Part shown: piece after piece, positions 10,656 to 22,006 of the stretch
How positions within the stretch are numbered: the stretch's first letter is position 1
How the letters are laid out: each line of letters opens with the position of its first letter
Assembly (NCBI GenBank): GCA_026686845.1
Contig: JAIVEN010000004.1
Span: 24,398,827-24,462,826 of the forward strand
DNA length: 64,000 nucleotides
Direction: 5' to 3'
Source of the DNA: Adenanthera pavonina
Taxonomy: Eukaryota; Streptophyta; Magnoliopsida; Fabales; Fabaceae
Made by a program: the position numbers and the translations under genes
Notes under the pieces: generated by a model
The model's database searches: none
What the model was told of the DNA's origin: nothing
Seen by the model: the letters and a program-made list of their open reading frames with translations, nothing else

Positions 10656-13072
10656 TGTAACATCCTACCTCCTGACACCTCCGAACTTAACCAAAAATAT
10701 CTAAAAATAGGGCTGGGGCCGCGGCCGCTACAGTACCACCACGGCTTCGGCCTCCCCTGTCTCAACATCTCTTCTGTCTCCTCTGGCGCCGCGACCTGCC
10801 TTCCCTCGCCGCGGCGCCCCCTGCTGATATACCATATCAGCAATTTCAACACTTTGGGGCGAACTCTGACGCGCATAACTTTATGCTCCGACCTCCGATT
10901 GACTCGAATCCAACTCCTATAAGTCAATCTAGTCCCCATCTATCCAAGGACACCACTTCTACCTCAATCCAACTCCGTATGGAGATTCTGGACCCTTGAC
11001 TCCATTTTAGCCACTTGTTGACCAAAACTCACCACTAGCCACCTCCAATTGCCACCAAAGGCAACTGGTTGCTCAGAGACCATTCATACAGGTCCAAAAC
11101 CCCCAAACCAACCTGTTCAAAGAGGTTTTACCTCAAATGAACCACTCCTCTGAGATTTGACCCCTTGGAACCCAACCTGACCAAATGGGCTACAGGCCCT
11201 TAAGCAAACCAACAAGGACCAACAACACTCTGGACTTACCAAAACTGTCACACATACTTCTCAACAACATTCAACCATACATACCACATACATAAACATC
11301 CATACATAGCCAGTCTCAATCATAACATTATCCATTACAAACCATGCTATCCTACTTAGCACAAGATACTAATACAACATACACACGCTACATAGACTAT
11401 TCCCACGTACACAGCTACTCTCACGTCTTCTCTGGACTAGTGCCAGAATCGTCACCTGAAAGGTTAGTTTATGGGAGAGGGGGTGAGACAATGTCTCAGT
11501 AACCGGGAACAACAACCACACACACAAATATATATATACTAATCCACACAGTCGTGCAATGCAATGCTAATGAATGGTATACATGTTCTCCCTCATACAC
11601 GACTAGAACCATGAGCTATCGTCATCATAAGACATTCAATAGATGATTCCCTTCCAACAGTCGGTGAAGACCGATTCCAGGACATCACCAAGCTCACCTT
11701 ACCCTAATGCAACCGGGTCAATGGTTACACTAGAGTTCGGACCATGGCTCTCCTTCCCCTGGACCATCACGAATTGATGGTGATTTAGAGAAGGTGCATC
11801 CCCAAATCCACAGTCACCTGGCTCCCCCTAGGAGAGGATTTAGTGACAGGGATATCATATCATATCATGTCCTCTACCGCCTGGCTCTCCCATGGAGAGG
11901 ATTTAGCGATAGGGATCTTTATCACATCATATCTCATCATCATCACCTCGTCATCCATTTCTCACTATGCAATCATGTGGTGATGATATCAATGTCATGC
12001 CAACATGCCTCTACATACATATATACATATACCATCATATCATATATCATATGGACATGCTAGCATGCAATAGTATGGGGATGCTACACATCATAACATA
12101 TACAATCATCATACATCAACAAGCCGTGCATACCACGATATGTAGAAAACTGTACACACACACAATCAATATCGTGGTATGAAAAGGAACATGCATATAC
12201 GTACATATACATATCAACATATAATCACATAAAACAAACATCCGGTTACCTCAAGCTGTCAATATCGCACTTGCACAGGTTCGACAAGCTTCCTTGAACT
12301 GTCCAGTACGCGTGAACCCCTCTCGCTTGGCCAACAACCTTTATCATGTCACAATTCTTCCATTAGCACAATTTACCAACAAATCAAACCTCACAATTCC
12401 ACCACATTAACCTAACCCAAGGTTCCAACACCCTTTTTATGCATCAATAAGCTCTTAGGGATTACTCAAACACCACACAACCTCAGACACCTTGAATTCC
12501 TAAGAGTCATTACCAAAGACAACCTAGGGTTAAGCTCTAAACACACATAATCCCTTCAAAACTCACATTCGGGTAACAAGAACCTCAAAACACACTTCCT
12601 TAACCCCAAAACATCCATTTCAATTGGTGAATTTCACCCCAAACCAGAAATCCAACCGTACAACCAAAAATCCCAAATTTCAACCGAAGAAAATGGAGAG
12701 AGAGGAGTAGGGAACGCTTACCAACTTGAATCCAAGATCCCGATGGACGAGAATCACTCTGGGACACCGAAAATGGCGAACCCTAGCACTGCTCCTCCTC
12801 TCTCTGCGTCGCTCCCTTCGTTTCCTTTCTTTCTTTCACGTCCGACTAATCCGGATTTAAACAATTTTTCCGACTCTCGCCGTGGCTCCAGCATGCCTCG
12901 CTGCGGCTCCACCAAATAATCCAGAACAATGCCACTGGAAAGCTTCTCGCCGCTGCGGCCCTGCTCTTCGCCGCGGCGTGGAGCTCTTCCGGACTCCACT
13001 TGAGCCTTCCTCCGTCCTAATTCCTCCGGTCCTGAACACAATGCCAAGAAAAATATCATGAGGGGCATTACA
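10656..13072 (-). repeat. 5' LTR of the gypsy element
   Basis: This is the partner of the LTR at 3432-5852, with the same TG...CA ends. It is four bases shorter, with a small CA/TA-repeat length difference near 11517-11541. The conserved splice-donor sequence lies at 12721-12720 on the minus strand. A TTTAAA about 135 bases upstream of it is a candidate TATA box for element transcription. Confidence 0.93.
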
Positions 13073-13423
13073 TGAAGTTATTGTGATATACTCTCTCCTG
13101 TCTCATTTATAAAGCGTTATCTAGAAAATTGGTTTGGTTCTATTTATAAGAACTTATGTCTTTTTATAAACTGATTTTCCTCTTTTACCTTCAATAATTT
13201 TATTATCTTGTAAATTGTTTTATTATTTACTCTTAATCAGTAGAGGTATAATTAGAAGTTTATACTGATTTTTTATAAATTTGATAACATAATTAACTTT
13301 TGTTAATACTAATATACTGGATAATAATATCTTATAAATAGAATTGGAGAGAGTAGGTTATAAAATGATTTTAGTGTTATATGTGAAAAATATCAAAGTG
13401 ACTGATAAAATGCAATGAAGGAG
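13073..13423 (+). mobile_element. Stowaway-like MITE, right part (interrupted)
   Basis: This continues the MITE begun at 3223. Its right terminal repeat (13380-13423, followed by TA at 13424) is the imperfect inverse of 3223-3270. A second MITE at 13091-13353 sits inside this part. Confidence 0.5.
13091..13353 (+). mobile_element. Stowaway-like MITE, nested
   Basis: The terminal inverted repeats are CTCTCTCCTGTCTCATTTAT on the left and, reversed, CTCTCTCCAATTCTATTTAT on the right. TA dinucleotides at 13089-13090 and 13354-13355 are the target duplication. The element is about 263 bases and non-coding. Confidence 0.75.
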
Positions 13424-13550
13424 TATGAAGTTGTATTAACTACATTAGCTTCTTTTGTGAAAATGAGGTGAAGTACGTACGTAGGTTCATGCTTAGGACC
13501 AGAACAGTCTACTTACGTTATGAATGACATTTGGGAAATTGAGGAAATAT

Positions 13551-13696
13551 TCAAGTCAAGGATCATCATTCAATGCCGTTGAATATCTCTCAAAAGATAT
13601 AATAATTGATTGAAAAAATATATTCAAGTCAAGGATCATCATTCAATGGCGTTGAGTTTCTCTCAAAAGTTATAACAATTGGTTGAAAAAATATTA
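13551..13696 (+). repeat. Tandem duplication, 73-base unit
   Basis: Two head-to-tail copies start TCAAGTCAAGGATCATCATT at 13551 and 13624, with about eight differences. It is non-coding and lies just left of another MITE. Confidence 0.85.
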
Positions 13697-13961
13697 TCCC
13701 TCCAGTCCTATATATAGGATCTTTTATCCTAATGCTAAATATATAAGACCATTTACAATATACGATATAGTATTTATTATACATTTTTAGAAAAATGCCC
13801 ATATTTAATGTATCCAAAGAGAAAGAGATAGAGATTAAATAAGGGTAGTTTTGAAAAAATATTGAGATTTTCGAAGAAATGAAGTAGTTAATTAGTTTTA
13901 ATTCTAATTATTAATTTACGTGATTTGGTTAAAATGATCTTATATTAAAGATCAAAGGGAG
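13697..13961 (+). mobile_element. Stowaway-like MITE
   Basis: The left end TCCCTCCAGTCCTATATATA and the reversed right end CTCCCTTTGATCTTTAATAT are imperfect inverted repeats. TA flanks lie at 13695-13696 and 13962-13963. It is about 265 bases, AT-rich and without coding capacity. Confidence 0.65.
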
Positions 13962-13963
13962 TA

Positions 13964-15101
13964 TAAAGTACTTTGGTAGTTGAATGTTAATGGAGTTATT
14001 GGATAGTAACGGTATTTATCAAAATAAATAAATAAATAAAACTTATAGAAACGGAAATATTACTCAGAAACCGATCTAATAACAAGTTAAAGCTTCTCAG
14101 CAGAAGTTACACATCTGGAGATTTATCTTCATTTTAACAATTAAAAAAAGAATCAAATTGAGCCGGACATTACTCAAATTTTAATCCTCAATTCTTATTT
14201 GGTTGAGATCCAAATTTTTGTTTGAGGTAGTCTCAAGTGAATAGATATATTTCTAAGTCAATAAATTTTGTATGTATCATTTAATTTAATAGATATATTT
14301 TTCTATACAATGTTTAGAGTTTGAAATAAATTGCACTGTTAATAGTTAATGAATAGTATCACTTGTTATGTGTTACATATTTTATATTGATGATATTATG
14401 CTTATACTTCTTTTCTTTTCATTTTTTTTTGGGCCACACATGTATATAGTTCTATATATGTTAGATATCTACCACTATGATATTTTATTCAATAACAATT
14501 GCAAAGAAATACGGAAATGTACTTACTACAAAACACAAAACAAGACTAGCTAGAAATAGTTTGGAAAAAATACAAAGTAAAAAAAAAAAGACTCCAATAC
14601 AATATTAATTACAATTAAATTTCTTAAAAATAAAATTATATTCAAGGATCCAGAGACCCAAGAAAGGGCAAGAAATTGTTAAAATACGAGTATAATCCTG
14701 TTTCCACCATTTTCAGGAATGATTTCGTACAACAGAGTTTATATTGACTTTCCTGTATAATTTTTATTTAATGGATTCTGGTGGGTAGTAATTTTATTTT
14801 TATAGAGCTTTATTGTAAAAATGTTTAATCTGGATCATTCTTCATAATTTTCCCAAATATATAGTTTAGTAAATCTTAATCATGCCATCACACAGTTGAA
14901 ATTTAAAACTATATTAAATGATTGGAGGTCAGTCAATCCTAATATATAATAATATTGTAAGATGGCGGTCCAGCAAAACCTTGGTGACTTGTTATTGCCC
15001 TTTTGACCAGTGAAGGCTTACATAAATATACCTAAAAGGACCCCAATTCTCTAATCAAGTTATGCATATATTTCCTTGTATTTGTTTTAATTTGCCTGAA
15101 T
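13964..15101. other. AT-rich intergenic stretch and promoter of peptide gene 2
   Basis: I see no coding region. The last 110 bases before the ATG at 15102 include CATAAATATA near 15020-15029, a possible TATA box, and CTCTAATCAAG near 15050. A similar TTTAATCAAG occurs upstream of peptide gene 1. Confidence 0.4.
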
Positions 15102-15381
15102 ATGGACAAACTAAAGAAGTTAATAATTCTCAGCATTGCTTTGCTTTTTTGGCTTCCTTTCTTCGTCAAGGTGGCTGCCAGGGATCCTTTTGGGATGTCC
15201 GACATTCACATAACGGGTAAGTTTAAATCCCATTATTGATCGCTTGCTATATATTTTATGTTAACAATAAAGATATAAATACCAATTTATATTGGCATTT
15301 GTGGTATATATGGGTTTTCTTTCCTTAGCAAGTGGCTGGGATTCTACTTACGGCCATTGTGTATGGAGCAAATTTAGTTGA
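15102..15381 (+). CDS. Small secreted peptide precursor, member 2 (diverged C-terminus)
   Basis: This is a paralogue of the gene at 278. Exon 1 (15102-15216) encodes MDKLKK, a hydrophobic stretch and then KVAARDPFG; KVAAR is shared with member 1. It ends in phase 1 at a GTAAG donor. A 112-base intron ends with a good pyrimidine tract (TTTTCTTTCCTTAG). Exon 2 (15329-15381) reads ASGWDSTYGHCVWSKFS-stop, for 55 residues in all. WDSTYGHCV lines up with FDDPRGHNY of member 1: Asp, Gly and His are kept, but Pro-Arg is lost and four residues are added after the former end. The signal peptide and both splice sites look sound, so the gene could be expressed. Whether it makes an active peptide is doubtful, and it may be an early pseudogene. 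Confidence 0.5.
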
Positions 15382-15895
15382 GAAAAGTTTATCCTCTGAC
15401 TCTAGTATCCCGAAAGAGATTAGTTTATATTACCGACAAGAGATACTCCTAGTCACATGAAAGAGAAAATATATAGATATGTTTGTGTTGATGATTTATG
15501 TTCTTTTTGTTGGCCTGAAAGGTTTTTGTCTGATTTGAATAAAACCTGATGTGCAGACATTGCTTTATATGTTTTATACTACTATAACGTTTTCCTGTAT
15601 TTGATGTTTAAATTGATTGAAAACCTCAGGAAAAGTTATGCTTTTAATCCCTCTAATTTTACTAAATATTTGACATAATTTTTATAATTTAAGACATATA
15701 ATCGTGTCCTTATTTTTGTAAGTTAAATAAATGTAATTTATGCTAATAAGAAATACATATGGATAAATATATGATTTTTGTTGTTATAATTTATACTAAT
15801 AATAAATTTGGGAAAATATATATTGAGAGATACAAAATTTCAAATTCCTTGAACTCTAAAGATGTTATTATATTAAGTTCATAATCTATAAGGAC
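15382..15895. other. 3' flank of peptide gene 2
   Basis: AT-rich DNA with no recognisable gene. TGTTGGCCTGAAAGG near 15509 resembles TGTTGGCCTAAAAAA near 21162, after the broken third copy. This suggests that part of the 3' flank was duplicated together with the gene. Confidence 0.35.
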
Positions 15896-16052
15896 AGGGA
15901 CGGAACCAGAAAAAGACTAGGAGGGGGCGAAATTAAATTAATAATTAAGCATTAAATGGAGATTAATAAGAAATTTAAGGGGGATACAGAACTAATTGAC
16001 CAAAAAATAAGGGGGCGGACGACCCTATTTCTCACAAGGTAAGTTCGTCCCT
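15896..16052 (+). mobile_element. Small hAT-like MITE, tentative
   Basis: A GC-richer 157-base block starts AGGGACGGAAC and ends GTTCGTCCCT, imperfect inverted repeats of about 11 bases similar to plant hAT ends. The flanks read TATAAGGAC on the left and ATATAAGGAT on the right. They share ATAAGGA but offset by a base or two, so the expected 8-base duplication is only approximate. Confidence 0.45.
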
Positions 16053-18016
16053 ATATAAGGATAAAAAATAGCAAATGAGTATAATTTGATGAAACATATA
16101 TATTGAACGCAGTGAATTAAATGAGATTTATTTTCCCATGGTATATCAGAAAACCAAAGCACCTTTTTTTTTAAAATGAAAATAAGAATAAATTATGGAG
16201 TTTATGCTTAAGTCACGTCCCATATATGTGAACATATTTGAAACGTAAGTTTAGTAAAAATAATTAGTGCTGAAACGATGCAGGGATATACACGTATATC
16301 GTTAGTAAGTGGGTACTTGTATAGGAAAGATAAGGCAGAGTTGCCATAGTAACAAAACTTAAGGGAAAAAATGTTTTTTCAGTTATACTAATATATATAA
16401 CCTTTTTGTCCTTGTTTGGCCAATTTTTTCTTTTCGTGCTTGCACTCATTTCTTTTAAATGCTTTTTTATTTTATTATTTATTATTAAGTAACTAATCCA
16501 ATTGTTTCTTGAAAAATTGAAACAAGAACAGCCCGCGATCAACCACAGGGCCACAATTATCCTCATCCTAATCCTTGAGCACCCGAAGGCCCAATGCAAA
16601 TCAAGTTATTTGTTGAAAGTTCGTGTACGTGTGCCTTTGTGCGTCATGCACTTCCTTTTTTTTTTTTTGTGCTAAATAGACCTACGGGACTGAATAAATA
16701 TCATGTGCTATTTATGTGTACTTTCACCTTTCACTTTTGAATAATGCTGATTAATTGTGCTTTTTAGTCATTGTAGTATTCGGATATTGTTTTGTGGTGT
16801 AATTTTAATTGCACCATTGGACATACAAATTTATGAGTTTAACATGTTATAATTGATGTATTTCCTCTTTTGTTAAAACAAGTGTATAATTAATAGTAGT
16901 TGAGTCAAGTGGGAAGGATTTGATTTCTCTTAATTAAGTAAGGTCATCGTACCAAGTACCAAATACCATATGATTGTATAAAGAAACAAACATTTTATGT
17001 GGGAGATTGCAAAATCAATATGTAACATGTAACACAAGCAAGGTATTGCATAAGTATATAAACTTGCACTAGTTTCAAGTAGCTCATGAATTTCAGTTTC
17101 TTAAAATTCAACCAATAAATGATTTTTTGACATCATTAAATTGTAATTAAGATGAAAACATCAACTCCTCAAGCAATCAAGCTCCATATAGCTTCTAACA
17201 ATAATTGCTGAGGTAAGCAAAGTACTTGGACCTCCCTTGAATTTTAAAAACTTGAATCCACTTTTCAAAAGTTTAAAAATAAATTATGCAAGCCTTCATT
17301 GATTTTTTCAAAATTACAGAGACCGATAATCTATTTAAAAACAATACACAAACTTCTCCTTAAAATAAAGAATAATTAAACCATGGAACGTATTTAAATT
17401 TTTTCAACTGAGGAAGAAGTGGGATATAAAGGATTCAAACCCAATTACATCTGATTTTTCTGGCCCATAAATCCATGAAGAAGAAGGAGAAGGAGGAGGA
17501 GGAGGAAGAAGATTGAGAAGGAGAAGGAGAAGGAGAAGAGAAGTTGTATTGATATCTATTCTATAAAGATATAGGACATATTCGAGACAAAGCACAAGTC
17601 GAGACTACGACACCCTAAGCTCATCCTAAACTCGAATCATCAAAATTAGTTTTTTCTCAAACTCGTCCCAAATATCGATTCAATGTTAATTTATCGAATT
17701 TATGAGTATAAATTGCCATCCTAATAGCTATTATAATTTATATGAATCTAACTGATTAATATTGTCATTTCAAATTTCAATGAAAAAAAACACGTTTCCT
17801 CATTAGTTATGTATATTAGAAGTTCAATAAACAAAGCAAGCTAATGCCCAAAGTTTGTGGCATTTATATAATTAGGCTATGACTTGTTCAATACACATTA
17901 TTCAACTAGGCTGAAGATTAATCAACGAAAGACAGTGATCGAGCCGAATCCTAGTCATCACAAAGACCCTATGCATGTATGTATGTAAGATTTGAATTGT
18001 CATATCCATCAACTCA
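16053..18016. other. AT-rich intergenic stretch
   Basis: No convincing gene is present. It includes an almost pure polypurine run of GAA/GGA units at 17476-17546. The open frame through that run and the one near 16264-16599 have no recognisable domain. Confidence 0.45.
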
Positions 18017-18545
18017 CACTACTCCAAAAATAGTTTTTCTTGACACCTAATAGTTGGCATTCATAGGGAAAACGCAACAAAAATGAGATTGAGACTTTTG
18101 TTAGCGGTTCTAGAAATAACCGCCAAGAAAAGTTTAGATTTTTCTTGGTGGTTATTTCTAGAACCACCAACAAAAGTGAGGTTAAGACTTTCGTTGGCAA
18201 TTCTAAAAATAAATGCCAAGAAAGGTCTAACATTTTCTTGGCGGTTATTTTTAGAACTGCCAACAAAAATTTTAACAACTTTATTTAAAAAAAAAAACAT
18301 AAGGTATGAATCAATAAGCATAATCATTGATAAAAGAAAATCCAATGACTCAAATGATTTCCCTCACTTCTCTTTCTCTATCTTTTAGCTATTTGTCATT
18401 TCTCTCTCCCTAACATGATATGCTTTTCCTCCTCCCAAAAGCTCCCTCACCTTTTCCTTATTCATATAGAAATCTTTGCCCCTTCATCTTCTCTCTCTCT
18501 TATCCTTTTCTGATCATCTCTCACTAAAACTCTAAATGTTGAGTT

Positions 18546-18720
18546 ATGGCTTCCCTCTCAATTCCTCATCATTGCCAACATTCTCGATGACAAGGAAAAT
18601 GACAAGGTCACTGGTGGCTTGGATGATACCTTCAGCTTCCCTTCAGAATTCCCCTACGAGTTTGACTCATTTAATATTTCAGCCTCAAGTCCAAGCCAGA
18701 TCTGTATGATCATTATGGTG
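18546..18720 (+). pseudogene. Possible captured host gene fragment inside the CACTA element
   Basis: From ATG 18546 the reading frame at first gives MASLSIPHHC. About 17 codons later, in another frame, it reads DDTFSFPSEFPYEFDSF, an acidic, Pro/Phe-rich stretch that resembles a segment seen in uncharacterised plant proteins. A CT-rich leader (18395-18530) that looks like a 5' untranslated region precedes it. The nested CACTA element interrupts it at 18721, and the text resumes at 19734 with CTTCGTCGCCGACC. Capture of host exons by CACTA elements is well known. That this is such a fragment is an inference from composition and the short motif. Confidence 0.35.
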
Positions 18721-19730
18721 CACTACTAGAAAAATGGCATTTAGCGAGGAACAAATCCCTCGCTAAATGCCATTTTTCCCTCGCTAAATTGAAAATAGCG
18801 AGGGATTTTATCCCTCGCTAATTTGGTCGCTAAAAACCGCGTCGCTAATTTTAGTAAGGAATGAGTTAATTCCCTCGCTAAATTAGCGAGGGATTTAATC
18901 CCTCTCTAAATTTAGCGAGGAACTCATTCCTCGCTATTTTCTCGCTAAACTACAAAAAATTCAAAATTGCCATATCACCACCAAGACCACGCCATGTCAC
19001 ATCATTGCCATGTCACCCGCCACATCACCGTGATTGCGACACGTCACTGTCATGTAATATAATGGTTTCAAATATGCATTTGCTTAGGTTCGAACCCATG
19101 ACCTCCTGCTCTTAGTGCCTTTATATTCAGACTTTTGCCAGTTGAACTGTATTGTATTTGCAGTCTTTATATGAAATATTAAATATATATTATTTATTTA
19201 CACACTAATACACACATATATTTATAAATTAATATATTGTTAAAAAATAAAAATATATTATAATTTTAGTTATTAATATCATAAAATATTTTATATTTTG
19301 AATTTTGTAATAAATGAATTTTCATTTTCATTTTTTTGCCAACAAGTTATAAAAATTAATCTAACTATTTTTATTAATTTAAAATAATCAACTGATAAAA
19401 ATAATTTTATAACATAATTATTAAAAAAATTTTAATTCATTAAAATTAAATTTTTAATAAAATAATTTTAATCTATTAAAATTAATTTTAAAAAATTTAG
19501 CGAGGGATTGGATAAATCCCTCGCTAGATTCCTCGCTATTCATAATAATTTAGCGAGGAATAAAAAATTCCTCGCTAATTCCTCTCTAGTTTAGCGAGGG
19601 AAAGGATATTCCTCGCTAATTCCCTCGCTAAATTTAATTCGTCGCTAATTTCTCGCTATTTAGATCATTTAGCGAGGGATGAGTGATCCCTCGCTAAATT
19701 CCCTCGCTAAATTACATTTTTCTAGTAGTG
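18721..19730 (+). mobile_element. Complete non-autonomous CACTA element (TAGCGAGGGA family)
   Basis: It starts CACTACTAGAAAAATGG and ends CATTTTTCTAGTAGTG, near-perfect inverted ends. GTG at 18718-18720 and 19731-19733 is the 3-base target duplication. Subterminal arrays of TAGCGAGGGA-type motifs in both orientations cover 18735-18955 and 19498-19715. Between them lie a CGCCATGTCACC patch, a reversed tRNA-like module and an AT-rich core shared with the copy at 2347. It is 1010 bases long, non-coding, and nested in the CACTA element at 18017-20465, so it is the younger of the two. Confidence 0.92.
19087..19150 (-). repeat. tRNA-like module (pol III box A and box B) in the CACTA core
   Basis: On the minus strand it reads CAGTTCAACTGG (box A-like), about 40 bases, then GGGTTCGAACC (box B). 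The same module occurs at 2757-2820 in the truncated copy, and in forward orientation at 42688-42752 and 49676-49740. No acceptor stem or clean anticodon arm can be drawn, so it is not a tRNA gene. Confidence 0.6.
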
Positions 19731-20537
19731 GTGGTGGCATTATCTTCGTCGCCGACCTTAACGTCCAGATCTATATGTCTAAAAATAATTCCAAAGTCTA
19801 CCTCTTTCCTCAATGCTAACTCTGTCTCTAGATTTGTACGTCTAAAATTTTGATGAAATCTGTCGAAAAAAGAAAAAGAAAAAGATGTTGCTCATTATTT
19901 GTTTGTTGTGGATCTACAAAATTTTTATGAGATTTGCATATTTTGGGTGTTGTTAAAGAAGATTATGGCTGCAATTGTTTAAGAAACTTTTGGATACTAG
20001 TTTTGGAATTGTGTACTGAAATAGATTGGTCAGAGTGCAAAATAAAATATGTTTTAAAAAAAATTAAAACTTTCATTGGCTAATGCTTAAACAATTGCCA
20101 ACAAAAGTGACATTCGTTGGCAGTTGTTTAAGTAACCACCAATGAAAGTTATATTCATTGGCGGTTCCAAAAACAACCACCAACAAATGTAAATTAAAAT
20201 TCTTTTTTTTTTTAAATTAAACTTTAGTTGGTGGTTATTAAATATAACTACCAACAAAAATAACCAAAATAACAAATTATTTTTAAAAAATAATAACTTT
20301 CCTTTGCAATTTATTAATACAACCGCCAACATATGTTTATATTCATTAACGGTTTTTAACTATCAACAGAAGCCTTCACTTTTCTTGGCGTTCGAATTGT
20401 TGGCAATTCATAACTATCAAGAAAAAGCAAAAAAACCACAAAAAAAGACCTATTTTGGCGTAGTGTCATTATGTTCTTTCATAACTGTGTAAATTGAAGT
20501 GTGCTATACAGTATTACTTTGCTTGAAGTTGGGTGAT

Positions 20538-21131
20538 ATGAAGAAGGTAATGGCCTTCATCATTACTTTGCCTTTGTTGTCACTCTTTTCCATCAATGTG
20601 TGTGTGTGTATATAAGGGAACAGTTTCGGGATTCATAAGATTTACATAATGGTAAGTTAACGGGAAACCGCATAATATTTATATATATATGAGTAAAATA
20701 TACAAATCCCCTTGAACTTTGAACTAGTTGCAAATAAGTTCCCTCATCTTTTAAAGTTTAAAATTAGCGTACTTGACGTTTTACTTTTAAACTCAAAACC
20801 CCCACTATTGGTGATTGTTATCTTTTTAATAGAGATATCACCATGCACGTCAAATTAATGAAGGCCATATGACATCCTACACGGAATAAAAATAATTGAA
20901 TAATGTTTTCAACAAATTTAAGTGAAAGGCCAAAATGTAATTTTCCTAACAACTAAGCGGCGCGTGGTCCTCTAGCTGGTATCTCTTGCATTGGCGGGAA
21001 ATTTTCTGGTCTTCATCCTTGGCTCTCCTATGACGCATTTAGGTGAGCTGGATGGCTTGAAAATCACTCCCAATAATATAGTGAAGCATGAAAATTACAA
21101 AAATATTCCAAGGGGCCAAGCACAAGTATGA
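20538..21131 (+). pseudogene. Small secreted peptide precursor, member 3 (broken)
   Basis: Exon 1 (20538-20651) starts MKKVMAFIITLPLLSLFS. After an in-frame TAA at 20613-20615 it continues SFGIHKIYIM, which lines up with PFGMSDIHIT of member 2, followed by GTAAGT. The KVAAR region is replaced by a GTGTGTGTGTGTATA run that creates the stop, and one base is missing just before the donor, so the splice phase is lost. A candidate exon 2 (21043-21131), after the acceptor CATTTAG, has a phase-1 frame ending NIPRGQAQV-stop, comparable to DDPRGHNY. The homology of exon 1 to member 2 is clear. The exon 2 assignment is tentative. It lies just outside the CACTA element ending at 20465. Confidence 0.45.
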
Positions 21132-22006
21132 CAGCTTGCATTGGTAAAATCATTGTCATTTTGTTGGCCTAAAAAAAACCCAATGTTATTTAATTACAAG
21201 GGATAAGTTTTTGACTCCGTGGTATAGTTGATTAAGCCATATATATATATAAGACTACTTTTTTTGATAAAACATCAAATACAACAGATAAATATAGAGC
21301 TAAACCAAAACAGAGCATGTATTAAAAAAGTTAAAAAACCTATGCCTAGCAAAGTTATATGTAACCACCAATTTCACTATTTGTTCAGAAGAATTCGGAT
21401 TCTCCTATCCTTAAACAATGTTGCCAAAGTATCAATTTCTGCCTGAATGATCTTGATTTCTGGACCCTTCTGATGTTTTCAAAGAAGAACTTCCACTTGC
21501 TTTTTGTTGAGGAAGATAACTTCTAGTTGTCTATCTTTGCTGCAATCCTTTTCCGACTTATGTATAACTCATTGCAACCTTGATATAATCTCCATGAGAA
21601 TAGCATTTGATAAGAATAAAATTTTCAAGGAAAATATCCTATTCACTAATACAAAAATCCACTTTTACATCCAAATTTGTACATTGGTTTTATGTGGAAT
21701 TGACATAAAAATATGACTAGCGGCAATTTTGTAAATAATTTTATGATAATTTAATTTTTTACGTTGGTTATTTTTAAATCTAATGTAGAAATTCAAATTT
21801 CTACTTCGGTTACAATAAAAACTGAAGTAAAACAAAGAAAATTAAGATAAATTTAATTTTTTAAAAAAATGCACATTTTTCATATCGATTCAAAAGGGAA
21901 TAGGCACAAAAATGATTTTTTTTTTCTAATTTCCTCTCTTTAACAGGTCAAATACGCTCATGTGTCTCACATTTCAAACCCTAGCGACCTTAATTTCCTT
22001 TCTTCT
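21132..22006. other. Intergenic DNA with traces of a decayed CACTA end
   Basis: AT-rich with no gene recognised. CACTAATACAAAAATCCACT at 21648 followed by repeated ACTTCGGTTA/CGTTGGTTA-like words to about 21830 may be the subterminal region of a decayed CACTA element; no right end or target duplication was found. A CT-rich stretch at 21930-22006 adjoins the solo LTR. Confidence 0.3.

Larger units (their letters stand above)
3432..13072 (-). mobile_element. Full-length Ty3/gypsy chromovirus (Tekay/Del-like), decayed coding region
   Basis: This is a complete LTR retrotransposon on the minus strand. Two LTRs of 2421 and 2417 bases with TG...CA ends bound an internal region with a primer binding site, gag, protease, RT, RNase H, integrase, a chromodomain and a polypurine tract. 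The 5-base flanks are CGAAG (3427-3431) and TGAAG (13073-13077), a target-site duplication with one change. Reading by eye I find roughly 40 to 50 differences between the LTRs, mostly transitions, so the insertion is fairly recent. The coding region has several in-frame stops and one frameshift, so this copy cannot make a full polyprotein. The gene order RT-RNaseH-integrase places it in Ty3/gypsy. The C-terminal chromodomain and the long LTRs suggest the Tekay lineage. Confidence 0.93.
18017..20465 (+). mobile_element. Non-autonomous CACTA element (TTGGCGGTT family), carrying a nested CACTA
   Basis: The ends are CACTACTCCAAAAATAG and, on the right, CCTATTTTGGCGTAGTG. TCA at 18014-18016 and again at 20466-20468 is a perfect 3-base target duplication, as expected for CACTA elements. 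Subterminal repeats of the type TTGGCGGTTATTT and CGCCAACAAAAGT fill 18040-18275 and 20070-20440. Removing the nested element at 18721-19730 and its 3-base duplication leaves about 1.4 kb. The middle (18400-18720 and 19734-19900) is unlike the ends and looks like captured host sequence. No transposase is visible. Confidence 0.85.

Noticed and set aside
18083..18388. Open frames of 89-101 codons on both strands near 18009-18388
   Set aside because: They lie in the TTGGCGGTT subterminal repeats of the CACTA element.
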